The notes beneath the pieces were generated by a model. It saw only the letters and a program-made list of their open reading frames with translations. It did not search any database and was not told the origin of the DNA. Position numbers and translations under genes: made by a program. Source: Hypomyces perniciosus (taxonomy: Eukaryota; Ascomycota; Sordariomycetes; Hypocreales; Hypocreaceae). Taken from it: a DNA stretch of 64,000 nucleotides. Positions 11,574 to 22,676 of this stretch are shown piece by piece. The stretch covers positions 4,491,501 to 4,555,500 of the forward strand of contig SPDT01000006.1 in the NCBI GenBank assembly GCA_008477525.1. Reading direction: 5' to 3'. How positions within the stretch are numbered: the first letter of the stretch is position 1; each line of letters begins with the position of its first letter.

Positions 11574-12838
11574 ACTGAGAGGAATGGAGACAAAAATATT
11601 ACTGAAATATTCAACACAATTAAGTTCTTATCGCTGTGTTAAGGAACGGCCGTGGGTGGTGAGCTCAAAAATATCTATGAGGAGAGAAACGGGAGTTGAA
11701 GGTTGACGCCTTGTGATGGCGGAAACAATGGATGCCATTCGAAGTGGATTATTAATGGCTTTGGGGGCACTGAAGAACATGAAGGAAGCCTAGGCCAAAA
11801 CAGAGACGACTGACTGCTCCAGTGTTGAACACAACAGAGGCAGATATTTTCTTTTTCATCATTTGATTTAAAGGTGGAAGAATATCAACCACTGCAACTG
11901 AATATAACCTTTTGTTGAACTGAGTTGATTTGTCTGATTCTCGAATTGAGTGCTCTGCTCTGTACACAGTGTTTGTGGCTTTTGCCGCAGGCCTGTAATG
12001 CCCATTGGCAGTGGAGGCTTCCAACACTAAGAAAGTAATGCTACCTAATGGTTACCATCGATCGAGCGACCCAGATTTTCTCAGCCGCCACGATTCTCAG
12101 ATCTTGTGACGCGAGATTCAGCCCGACTACAAGACCTTACCTGTAATTTGAGCTGCAACCAACAGCTGGCAGAGTTTTGTTTACCAACAGTTCTGGGCGA
12201 CTGGGCACCGCACAGAAGAACATTCTAGAGCACTTCACCTCTTCACTGGAAGAAAAAAAGCCTCCATGCAACAGTGTCACGTGACCTCGCTCCAGTCCCG
12301 AATGCCCTTATCACCAAGTTAACGCGTCGCCTCTTCAGAGATGATGGCCAATAGCGCCCACAGTTGAGTTACTTTCGCTATTCGAAAGTCGACGGCATCT
12401 TATGCGCTGAATCTCCTGTGATCCATCGGCGTTATTCGAAAGCAAAGAAGGCATGCCCAGTCCTGTTTCGCCACGGCAAACGTTGGTGACTCTCAACTTC
12501 ATCTCCCCACAAGGCTGGTCTGAGGCGTCTGCACGGCGCGTGCGCACATAAGAGAGAGAGCTTGGGTCTAAGCGCTGAGGCTGTCTTTGTTTGCTACCCT
12601 GTGGAGTTTCACTTTTTTCCGATGCACCGGTTGCGCGCGACTCGAAAGAATCTGGTGAGTTGAGTCTTGGAGTTGTTCCACCACTAGTTCATGAGGCCGC
12701 ACCGCCAGCACTTATTCTTTCATCTCATCTACCATCTTCATCCTTACGCCAGCATCACAAGAATCGGTCTGCAATATTCAGCTGACAATCAAATAGTGGA
12801 CTCGCTCGTATCGTCCTCAAAGAGTTCTGTGAGGGGAA
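11574..12838. other. Divergent intergenic region between gsh2 and the SNF2 gene
   Basis: These 1.27 kb hold both promoters. A palindromic TCACGTGA box lies near 12277-12284 (listed separately). An open frame at 12591-12785 abuts the SNF2 start but looks like 5' leader (Ser- and His-rich, no family resemblance). I see no other gene. Confidence 0.55.
12277..12284. promoter_or_regulatory. TCACGTGA E-box palindrome
   Basis: A perfect 8-bp palindrome with a CACGTG core lies about 560 bp upstream of the SNF2 start and 700 bp upstream of gsh2. CACGTG is the classical site for bHLH factors such as Cbf1 in fungi. Occupancy here is inferred only from the sequence. Confidence 0.4.
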
Positions 12839-15800
12839 ATGGCCGGTAACCAGGATGGTGACCCGTTCTTATGGGATGTGACGACTGTTTCAGAGGAACT
12901 TTGCGCTCACCATCACCCATGGATACGAGATCCAGAACAAGATGCATCAGCCTTGACCAAGAGAATATTAGAGGAGGAGATCGACGGCTACACGCTACTT
13001 ACCTACGAGTACTATTACTCCAAAATAGAGTTGATGGAAAGCCTCGGCATCAAACCTGCTGGCCGCAGGGGTAAGCTTGCCCATGCCATCAAGAAATATC
13101 AAGACAGGAGTGCATGTTTTCAATCCTGGAAAGCCGACTTTTTGAAAGACAGGTCTGCTGAACCAGATCCAACCAACCCTCGCCCCTCCCCGACAGCCGG
13201 CGCAAATGGGCCCGAGAATGCACCTTCAAGGGCGATTCTTGACGCTCTTCCCTCTCCGAATCAATCAGAGTCCAAGGAGCCTGCGGACCAAGGCGTTGCC
13301 GGAGTACATGAAGGTGGCCCTGGCCTTGTGCCTGAAAGTGATGCAGCGCCTTCAATCCAGCTGCCAAATGAAGGAGAAAATCACTCATTAGATCCGAACC
13401 CCTTCTCCGAAGCTGACCTTGCGGAATCGTTAGGTGATGAGACACCCCCTGTGCCAACCAGACCAGTCGACGATGACGGACTAGTCGACGGTGACAGACC
13501 CTCAAAGCGAAGGCGTATTGCACCGATAAATTTGAGTGCCCAGCTCTTCGACGATTCGAATCCTCTTACGTCAACGATGCCATCTGAATCCTTCAATCTG
13601 GTAGATGGGACTCAACGGTCTGCCGGCCATAGACCAAATCTCCAAGAAAACTCTACGTGGCATGCTTATCTCGGAAGAGGAAAGCTCGACATGTTGGCTG
13701 TGAAATCTCCCGCTGGCTCCGCTAGCTCAAGGTTGATGAAAATTGACCAGAAATCCTTTGCCACCCTCTCACCAAATAGACTGCCCCTTGGACAACGAAT
13801 TGTCGTTGCTCACACCATGCGGAATCTATTGGTAAAAAATTCCCGAAAGGAGGCCCTTATAAACCAGGGCCTTGCTACCATACGATCACCATCTCCATCT
13901 GAGGGATCTGGGGATGAAATTGTCAACCTTGAGGACCTACCGGATTCCTGGGATGAAGAAACTCTACGAGAAATTGCCGAGGAAAAGGCTGAAATGGAGG
14001 CACGAGAGCGAGAACAGGCGCGCTATCTCACACAGGATGACGTGGAAAACATCTTGAAAAAATCCATTCAAGATATGACAGCGAAATGGGAGGAAATGAA
14101 GCTGCCCAGGTACCAACGCAAAGCCTACAAGCTGTGGACAGATGTCCGGCGACGTGAAAGAACCAAGAAGAGCATAATCGAGGCACAACAACAAGCCGAA
14201 TTTTACGACCGTCGGATTAGGAAACTCTGTGCAGAGATCTTGAAGGACAGATGGCAGAAAGAAGAGGAAGTTTGCACCCAAGCTCGAGTGATGGAACAAA
14301 GCCTGGAGGACAAGCTGTACCGTTTGTGGTTGATTGGCCTACTGGAGTCGCGAGTCCCGCCGCCCAAGCCCCAGGGCATTCCAAAGCCGAAGGCTCAGCC
14401 CAAGGCTCCTTCTACGTTTATGGATGATGAAATATTGACTAGTTCAGACGAGGATGATTTCATCATTCCTGACGAAGAGGAAAACGATAATGGTATCCAT
14501 GAATCTGCTCAAGCCGTCAACTCTTCACCAGCACTCAGTCGCCGCCACAAGAGCTCCACGCCATTTGAGCGGGAGTCTTCAATGTACGTGGATCTCACAC
14601 AACTGGAATCCCCGGAGAAACTTCCAGATGGTGAGGCGGCAAGGGATGTCATTGATTTGACGGTCGCCACCCCAGTCAAACTGAAGAGCGAGGCACAAAC
14701 ATCTCCGATCCGCAAAGAAGCTAGGGACGATGTAATCGCGGATATAATTGCAGATACACCACCAATCGACCAGTTGGGGAGCATGTCTACAATCGGAGAA
14801 CTCCCTCCTACTCACTGGGCCAAGCAAAAGGATCGCTGGAGGTTGATTATCTGTATGATGTGGAAACTCACACAAGCTCGTCGCCAATGGATACTTGGAA
14901 TGGTTCAGGAGAAGTCGGCCCCAGAAGTTTGGGATGCCTCAATCAAACTTCAAATGTCTAAACCCCTCACACAAGAATCGCAGATAGAAAAGGATGATAT
15001 ACGAACTGCGGCATTTGATCTCACGAGAATCTTCCTGAGCTTTCTACGGTGTCGACATTCCAAAGAAGCTCGAATCATGAAGCTGGAGAAGAAAGACATC
15101 AATCGCCTTCGGGACAGCAAACGTGGACTCTTCCCTGCTTTTTGTGCTTTCATTAAAGAAGTAGCCCCAGATTTCCCACAGGACAGCCAAATCTTCAGAC
15201 CTGATGCTTTCGACGAGGAAATCGAAGGAGAGGAGGATGCCGGCGAGGTTGTTGATGACATCATGAACACCCCATCCAAGCGCAAGCATGTGGCCAAGGA
15301 GATTGTCCAAAACAAAGAAGGTGTAGACCTGAGAGAGCGAGAGAGAAGACGTGTTGAAGAACAAGAAACGCGCCGGTTGAAACTTCGAGCTAATTTGGCT
15401 GCTTCTGATCTCATGGCGGTGGATAAATCTCGAATTATTATAAATGAGAGCAAGCAGGATGATCAATCGTTCATATATGTCAATGAGGAAATCGGAAAAC
15501 GCATAAAGGAGCACCAGATTGAGGGAGTGCGATTTCTATGGAACCAAGTCGTTCTCGACGCTGATGTCCGTCAAGGATGTCTTCTTGCACATACAATGGG
15601 CCTGGGAAAGACTATGCAAGTCATTACTTTCCTTGTGGCGATACGTGAGGCTGCAACTTCAGAGGATGTGTCCGTGCAGGCGCAAATCCCTGAGGACTTG
15701 AGGAAGTCCAAGACCCTTATTATATGTCCGTCAGGCCTGGTCGACAACTGGATGGATGAGATTCTGCTGTGGGCACCTGCAGGTCTCCTTGGCCATCTGC

Positions 15801-18385
15801 GTAAGATTGAGTCACGGATGCCCGAGGAAGATCGTCTTTCATCAATTAAGGACTGGGAGAGAGAAGGTGGGGTTATGATTATTGGATACGATCTGTTCAA
15901 GATGACTGGAAAGAAGCATGAAAAAACTATCGCACCGATACTGTTTGAGGCACCGAACATTGTCGTTGCCGATGAAGCACACAATCTCAAAAATCCCAAC
16001 AGTCAGCTCCACCAGGTATGCGAGAAATTTCAGACTAGAAGTCGGATCGCCTTGACCGGCTCCCCACTGGCCAACAACGTTGAGGAGTATTTTGCCATGA
16101 TTAACTGGGTGGCGCCAAATTTCCTTGGGCCAATTGAAGAGTTCCGTAACATATACGCGAATCCAATTCAGCGCGGTTTGTGGCACGACAGTTCTGGCTC
16201 TGACAAAAGAACGGCCCTCAAAAGGTTGGAGACATTGAAGATGACAGTGGCACCGAAAGTGCAGCGAGCTACCATTCAGTGTGTCAGAAACGACCTGCCT
16301 CCCAAATACGAGTTTGTCATATCTGTTGCGCCCACCGAGATCCAGAAGCGACTCTATGGGCTTTATTTGAACGGTGTGGTACTGGGCGTGGCAAAGGCCT
16401 CATCAGCCAGGGTTTTTGGCATGATGAACGACCTCACGCTTCTGTGCAACCATCCTCGTTGTTTCCACCAAAAGGCCCAAGATATCCGGCGAAAAGTTCA
16501 AAACGGGCCGGACGGCGCGGAATCGTCATTTCCAGACGGCATCATACCAGCCGTTCTTAAGGAGACGAATGGGCATGACCGTGATAATCCTGCCTTGTCG
16601 CGAAAAGTTGAATTTCTTCTTCTTATCCTGGATGAAGCTCGCAAGGTGGGAGACAAGGTCCTTGTATTCAGCCAATCTATCCTAACAATAGATTTTCTCG
16701 AGAACCTTCTCCAGATGCAACAAAGGCGCGTGTGCCGACTAGATGGTTCCACGGCAGTTAGCAAGCGGCAGGAGATGATAAAGAGCTTCAACACCGGCAA
16801 TCAAGAAGTCTACTTGATATCCACAAATGCTGGCGGCGTGGGTCTCAACATCCAAAGCGCCAATCGCGTCGTCGTCTTCGACTTCAAGTGGAATCCCGTT
16901 GCCGAACAACAGGCTGTCGGACGTGCGTACCGTTTTGGGCAGAAGAAGACGGTTTTTGTGTATCGCTTCCTCGTTGCGGGCAGTTGTGAAGAGGGACTAC
17001 AAAACAAGACAGTTTTCAAGATGCAGTTGGCGTCGCGCGTGGTGGACAAGAAGAATCCAATCAGCTGGGGTAAACGGTTGAGCAGCCTGTTCCGTCCGCT
17101 CGACCCAGTGCCGGCGAAAGATTTAAGTCCATTTCTTAACTTAGACAGTGTTTTAGACAAACTGATACGCGACAAAGGCGAGGCTATTCGACAGATTGTC
17201 TCAACGGATACTTTTGAGGAGGAAGATCACATGAACCAGCTAACAGCCGAGGAGAAGGGAGAAGCCCAGGAGCTCTACAACGCACAACGTGTGCGGCATA
17301 CAGACCCCGCGAGATACGATCGACTGGTTGGGGAAATATTCCAAGCAGAGCAATCTAGGATGTTCCAGCCTACCACCAGTCAATTTCCGAACAACCAATC
17401 CCCCCAAAACGCGACGCATGACTTGTATATCCCTAGCGTTAACCAGTCGATGGATGGTGCTTCAGACAGCCCTCTAGTGCTGCCGCCACCCCAAGCACAG
17501 CATGGTGTTGTGGCACCAGGCAACGCCCAGGTAAGTGACTCGGTCCCTTTTGCCGCCACCAACTAACGAAAGCTTTGTCTAGCCACAGCCTGTATCGACA
17601 ATGCCAACGACGGCCCCGTTGCCAATGGCTGGTGCGAATACGTATTTCGGCAAGGACGCTGAGACTGCTCCATCCATGGACACCAGACTGTCCACCAGAC
17701 TGTCCACCACGTCACAAAGCCCGATGGGAGTGTTGGAGGCCACGCCGGCGACTAAGAAACCCGGGCTGTTCAGCCAACCTCGAAGCCAAAGCAAACAAGA
17801 CTTTGAGAACAAGCTAGTTTCGATCATAGAAAGCCTCACTGTTAGGAAAATGCCCGAGTCAGCGGAACCAGCAAAGGACGTAAGTCAGGCCATCACGTCG
17901 AAAATTGACAAGCATCGAAAAGAACAGGCATTCGGCTTTCTGCCTGACAACCAACATTGGCGCTTACTCCTGGACGTCATCGAGGCTCACTCTCGAGTCG
18001 TGCCGGCAATTGTTTCGGGATCCTGGACGCCGCGCTTCCTGGCTCTCAGCACAGTAGAAGAAATACAACGAAGGGTTGCCCTCTTGGAAAGCCTATCCGA
18101 AGAAGAATTCCAGGCTCAGTTGCATAGAAAAGGGAGGGCACGAGACCCCGATGTATGACAACTTCCCGCCCACGACTCCGTCCCTCGAAAGACCGATGTG
18201 CAGAATTGGCTAACCGTTTGACAAAAAAGAATCTTGACAACATACACAGATCATATGTTCAATCGCCTAGAGCTCTAGAGGACATGGAAGTCATGCGACA
18301 GGCTGTCGATAGACGGCAGCGAAGCTTTCGATTGCCTACCTGGGCGAGTAAAGTGCTTTCCGAAAACCGAAGCGAGACCTCGTAG
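12839..18385 (+). CDS. SNF2-family ATPase of the ATRX/ARIP4 (RAD54L2) type
   Basis: Exon 1 is 12839-17530 (1,564 codons, phase 0) and exon 2 starts at 17583 after a 52-bp intron (GTAAGT...TAG). The helicase core spans residues ~890-1400: Walker A HTMGLGKT (~918-925), motif Ia LIICPSGLVDNW, a DEAH box (VVADEAHNLKN, ~1043), motif III ALTGSPLANN, and motifs V-VI with STNAGGVGLNIQSA and QQAVGRAYRFGQ (~1359). The GSPLANN and RAYRFGQ forms and the large insertions place it with ATRX/ARIP4 rather than Rad54 or ISWI. The N-terminal ~880 residues are charged, with coiled-coil-prone stretches near 370-500. It probably remodels nucleosomes or clears bound proteins in the nucleus. The 3' end is uncertain: exon 2 read straight stops at 18158 (1,755 aa). 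A 77-bp intron 18153-18229 (GTATGA donor, GCTAAC branch, AAG acceptor) would add exon 3, 18230-18385, giving 1,805 aa. Confidence 0.85.
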
Positions 18386-19244
18386 GCCGGGAACTGGGTT
18401 TGGTGGACGGGGGGCATTTGAAGCAAGGCATTGGGTTTAGAGAAGCGGTTTGGCTTTTCAGCGGGAAACGAGTACGAGTATGGGCATGAACATGGGGTTT
18501 GGGGTTTGGCGATTCGGCTGCTGCGCGGTGCGGCTCGATGTGGCGTTTGAGGGGGCGCTTTTTTGCTTTCGACGCTGCATGATTGATTGATACCCGCCCT
18601 AAATTCCCTTCTTCGGGGTATTTTTCTTTTCTCCTTTTGCTTTTCCCAGGTACTACTCCGTATCTACTAGGCATTAGGCCCGGGGCTGAACACCGAGAGT
18701 CCGTAGAGATGTAGGAATTATGCACGTAATAGTGCAATATAAAAATCGGGACTCGGAGCCGAGAAACAAGGGTCTCAGATGGGCCAATAACGAGCGAGGT
18801 AATTCTCCATGCAAAAATGCGGAAGCATCGAAATCCGTGGAATCGTCCGATGTCTGACTGGCTGAACACAGGTCTGACAGACAGGGTGGTGTGGATCTCT
18901 CCGAGGCGACTTTTCGGGGTGCCCCGATTTTCCTCTTGTTCGTTCCAAGTCTTTCCATTCCTTCGACACCATTTCTTCCTTCACACTTACAAAACAGCAC
19001 ATTTCCCCCCTCATTCAATTAGTGACCTCTCTGCCGTTGGTTGTTATCGAGACACACGGCAACGAGTTCTCTTTTTGCTCCTTTTTTTTTCTAGTGGAGC
19101 CTTGCAACCTTTTGCAGCTAAACGCCATTTTGCTGTGTGACTCGACTCTACTCCGGACAGTGTCGCTCGCTCACGCACTTGATCGCAACCCGCTCACTGC
19201 TCAAAGGACTTGTTCAGAAATCACCTCATCTGCGGTCCTTTGCA
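18386..19244. other. Intergenic region upstream of ALA synthase
   Basis: This 859-bp stretch holds the 3' flank of the SNF2 gene and the hem1 promoter. It contains a G/T-rich patch with repeated GGGTTTGG-like units (18395-18515) and one TACTCCGTA motif at 18654-18662. The last 300 bases are pyrimidine-rich, as in a fungal 5' leader. I see no gene. Confidence 0.55.
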
Positions 19245-21168
19245 ATGGATAGCGTCTTGCGTCAGTCCAAGGCCATGTGCCCCTTCTTGAAGGCGGCGTC
19301 TCCGGCTACCCTGCGAGCCCTGTCCACCACGGCTCGTCCGCGCGCTTCGCCGTGCGGTGGCACCATGTCCAAGCTGCAGCTGTACGCCCATCGCTGCCCC
19401 GTCATGGGAAAGGCCATGGCCGTCCAGTCGTCCAAGTATGGCGCTGCTGCTGGCATCCGTGCCTTCTCGGGCCAGCCGAAGAGTCGCAAGGCGGGGCTTC
19501 ATACGAGCCGCAACCAGGAGGCCAGGGCTGTTGACAGCCCGTTGCTTGATGGGCGTAAGAATGGTATGCTGAATGGCCTTGCACATTTGCTAGTCGTACG
19601 AAATTCCGTGACTTGCTGTACTAATGCGTTAAACAGCGCACATGCCTCCTGGCATGACCATTCCCCGGAAGGATGTGTCGCCCTCTGTCGCCGTGCCTGG
19701 CAATGCCATCAACTCGGATGGCAAGTTCTCCTACGAGGCGTTTTACAACGCCGAGTTGGACAAGAAACACAAGGACAAGTCGTACCGCTACTTTAACAAC
19801 ATCAATCGCCTTGCTAAGGAATTCCCTATTGCTCACATGGCCAACAAGGAGGAAAAGGTCACTGTTTGGTGCGCCAATGACTATCTCGGCATGGGTCGCA
19901 ACCCGCACGTTTTGGACACGATGCACAAGACTTTAGATGACTACGGTGCCGGCGCCGGAGGAACCCGAAATATCTCGGGCCACAACAAGCATGCCGTTGA
20001 GCTGGAAGCAAGCCTTGCTCAACTCCATGCCAAAGAAGCAGCTCTTGTCTTCAGCTCTTGCTATGTTGCTAATGATGCCACCCTGGCAACTCTTGGCAGC
20101 AAGTTGCCTGATTGTGTGATTCTATCCGACAGCCTTAACCACGCCTCCATGATTCAGGGCATTCGACACTCGGGAACCAAGAAGATTGTGTTCAAGCACA
20201 ACGACGTGGCGGACCTGGAGGCAAAGCTGGCATCTTTACCCTTGCATGTGCCCAAGATTATTGCTTTTGAGTCGGTTTACAGCATGTGCGGCTCAATCGG
20301 ACCAATCGAGGAGATTTGCGACTTGGCGGAGAAGTATGGAGCCATCACCTTCTTGGATGAGGTTCACGCTGTCGGCATGTACGGCCCAAGTGGCGCAGGT
20401 GTGGCAGAGCATCTAGATTGGGACGCACACACCCAGGGCAGGCCTCGCGGAACTATCATGGATCGCATCGACATCATTACCGGCACGCTTGGAAAGGCGT
20501 ACGGATGTGTGGGCGGTTACATTGTCGGCAGCTCTAAGTTCGTCGACATGATTCGGTCTCTAGCACCCGGATTCATCTTCACTACGTCGCTTCCGCCAGC
20601 GACCATGGCTGGAGCCAGAGCCTCTATTGAATATCAAATGGGATATGACGGCGATCGCCGCCTCCAGCAGCTTCACACTAGGGCTGTCAAGGAGGAGCTA
20701 AATGCCCGAGATATCCCCGTAATCCCGAACCCCTCACATATAATCCCCATCCTGGTCGGAAACGCCGAGCTGGCCAAGAAGGCTTCAGACATGCTCCTCC
20801 AGGACTACCAGATCTACGTTCAGTCAATTAACTACCCCACTGTTCCTGTCGGCCAGGAACGTCTTCGCATCACCCCGACCCCAGGCCACTCCAAGGAGCT
20901 TAGAGATAAGCTTGTCGCGTCTCTTGACGAGATCTGGACTCGGCTGGACATTAAGCGCACATCGCAATGGGCTGCCGAGGGTGGCTTCATTGGTGTGGGC
21001 GAAGAAGGTAACATCCAGGAGCCCCTTTGGACTGACAAGCAGCTTCGCATTGAGCAGGCTGCCAAGGAAGTCAAGGCCACTGGGGCTGCCAACAACCATG
21101 GAATGACGGAGGCTCTCCTTCAGCGCGAAATGAATGACATCAACCATGTCGTCAACGTCGTGGCTTGA
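19245..21168 (+). CDS. hem1: 5-aminolevulinate synthase, mitochondrial
   Basis: Two exons, 19245-19563 and 19637-21168, separated by a 73-bp intron, give 616 aa. The enzyme condenses glycine and succinyl-CoA to 5-aminolevulinate, the first step of haem synthesis, in the mitochondrial matrix with pyridoxal phosphate. The N-terminal ~105 residues are basic and rich in Ser and Ala (presequence). They hold two Cys-Pro heme-regulatory-type motifs, MCPF (Cys12) and RCPVMG (Cys51). The catalytic domain shows [14 protein letters not shown], the glycine-rich [12 protein letters not shown], the PLP-site region [12 protein letters not shown] and the Schiff-base lysine in TGTLGKAYG (about Lys393). An in-frame upstream start exists, but the ATG at 19245 places the first CP motif as in other fungal enzymes. 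The HRMs suggest haem feedback on import or stability, as known for this family. Confidence 0.97.
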
Positions 21169-22676
21169 ATGGACTGGTCATGATAACCAACTCCAGATGT
21201 GGCTCGCATTGACGGGCTCCAACCATGTTACTTTCTACCAGGTGATACTTTTGACTACGATCTTTTTTCTTTAGCTCGCCAGTCATGTATAGCTGTGCGA
21301 CATGATCCAAATATCAATCAATTATTTGTGCCACTGCTGATTGCAGTGCACCCGATCTTATTTCTTGATTGGCCATTGTCATGTGATAGAAACGAAATGT
21401 GTTGTGTCCACAACTGTGTTATCTATATACTATTCACCCAACCGGGCGGGTAGAAAAAGCGTTAGAGAAAAGGAGATCCATATTACCGATGCTTCCGAAT
21501 AGTAATCGAGTGTCCACTAGGGCCCCTGCCTATGCGTAACCGTATATACTTTGACGCAACTTCGCGATACTAACCTTGCCGTAATTGGTAATGATTGGAG
21601 TATACTATAGTATATACAAGAATTTATTGGTGCAATTTTACAACTGAATTGCAAGTGGTTGAGAGGATACATAATATTAAAATTTAGACAAGGGACGCAT
21701 GCGCGTTGGATAATATGCCACCACTAACAATGCATAGGTGGTTTCATCAGTCTGGCAGCTTTGATTGTAGCTTTTAAAGTCGAGTTCAAAGCTGTCTGAG
21801 TGATCAGGGTCGAGTTGTTCGAAGCTGTGGCCCTATTTGAAGCGTATAATGTTGTATACACATTATGTCCCATCCTCGAGATAGATTGTAGCCACACCAC
21901 TTGACTATTATCGATAGAATTTAGCTATAATTGAGACAGGATACAAGAGAATATAGTCTCGAAGTTTGATGCTAATACAATTAGAATAAAAGGCATGGTG
22001 TTATCGCAAAGTCAAGACTGATTACTATTTATTGCATTGAAGACGGGCGTGTTTGGTGGATACTCGGGCCGACTAATCAACCTACGCAGTACCAAGAAAA
22101 AATATAAGCTTAATAGGTGAAGTATGATATTTGTTTAGTAATTGCATCACCCTTTCAGCCTTTATATATATACTCGTAGAGAAATGGCCTCTGTACGCCC
22201 GAGCTCAGAAAGCACATGTCAAGATATGTCGCCATCGGGATACAGTAATCCCGGCTTCAGAACCCCGTAGTCGCTATAACCTTATTCTTCGGGCCGAAAG
22301 TTGAAGCTTGTCCGCGGACGAAGCCCCACATTATTATCCGTGGTTTGCGGACGGATACCCGGACCAATATCCAAGTCCGGTCGCCGTTTCTCTAACTCAC
22401 TGCCCTGGTGGCCGCCGAAGCTTCGTCATCTTTCCATGAACCTTTCATAAGCTCCCTGGAAAAGAGAGTGCGGACTTTGATTGATAGGGATATCAGTTAC
22501 AAGTTCTCTTTCTTTTTCCTCCTTGATTCAGGAGCTTGTCTTGTCGCGTCTTTTGCTTGTTCTGCGCAGCTGGGACATGGTCACGCGATCGATATCGAAG
22601 CAAGCAGAGGTCCGGTTATGATCCTCTTCTCACTTGTATAAACCATACTACGGTCCTCACACCCCCCTTTCTTGGT
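21169..22676. other. AT-rich intergenic region upstream of the Zn2Cys6 regulator
   Basis: These 1.5 kb contain no recognisable gene. From about 21,450 to 22,200 the DNA is markedly AT-rich, with many TATA, ATAT and TTTAT words and almost no long open frames. After ~22,260 it becomes GC-richer with clustered CGG/CCG triplets (listed separately). I find no terminal repeats or transposase remnants. Confidence 0.6.
22292..22382. promoter_or_regulatory. Cluster of inverted CCG/CGG triplets upstream of the regulator gene
   Basis: Within 90 bp, 295-385 bp upstream of the start codon of the Zn2Cys6 gene, the sequence carries CGGGCCG, the palindrome TCCGCGGA (22311-22318), the inverted pair ATCCGT-N9-ACGGAT (22336-22356), CCCGG, a CCAAT box (22364-22368) and TCCGG. 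Zn2Cys6 factors usually bind paired CGG triplets, so this is a candidate operator and possibly an autoregulatory one. Binding is inferred. Confidence 0.45.

Noticed and set aside
22536..22676. An upstream extension of the Zn2Cys6 protein in the same frame
   Set aside because: No ATG lies in a good context, and the residues resemble promoter and leader sequence; the ATG at 22677 places the zinc cluster about 17 residues in, as usual.
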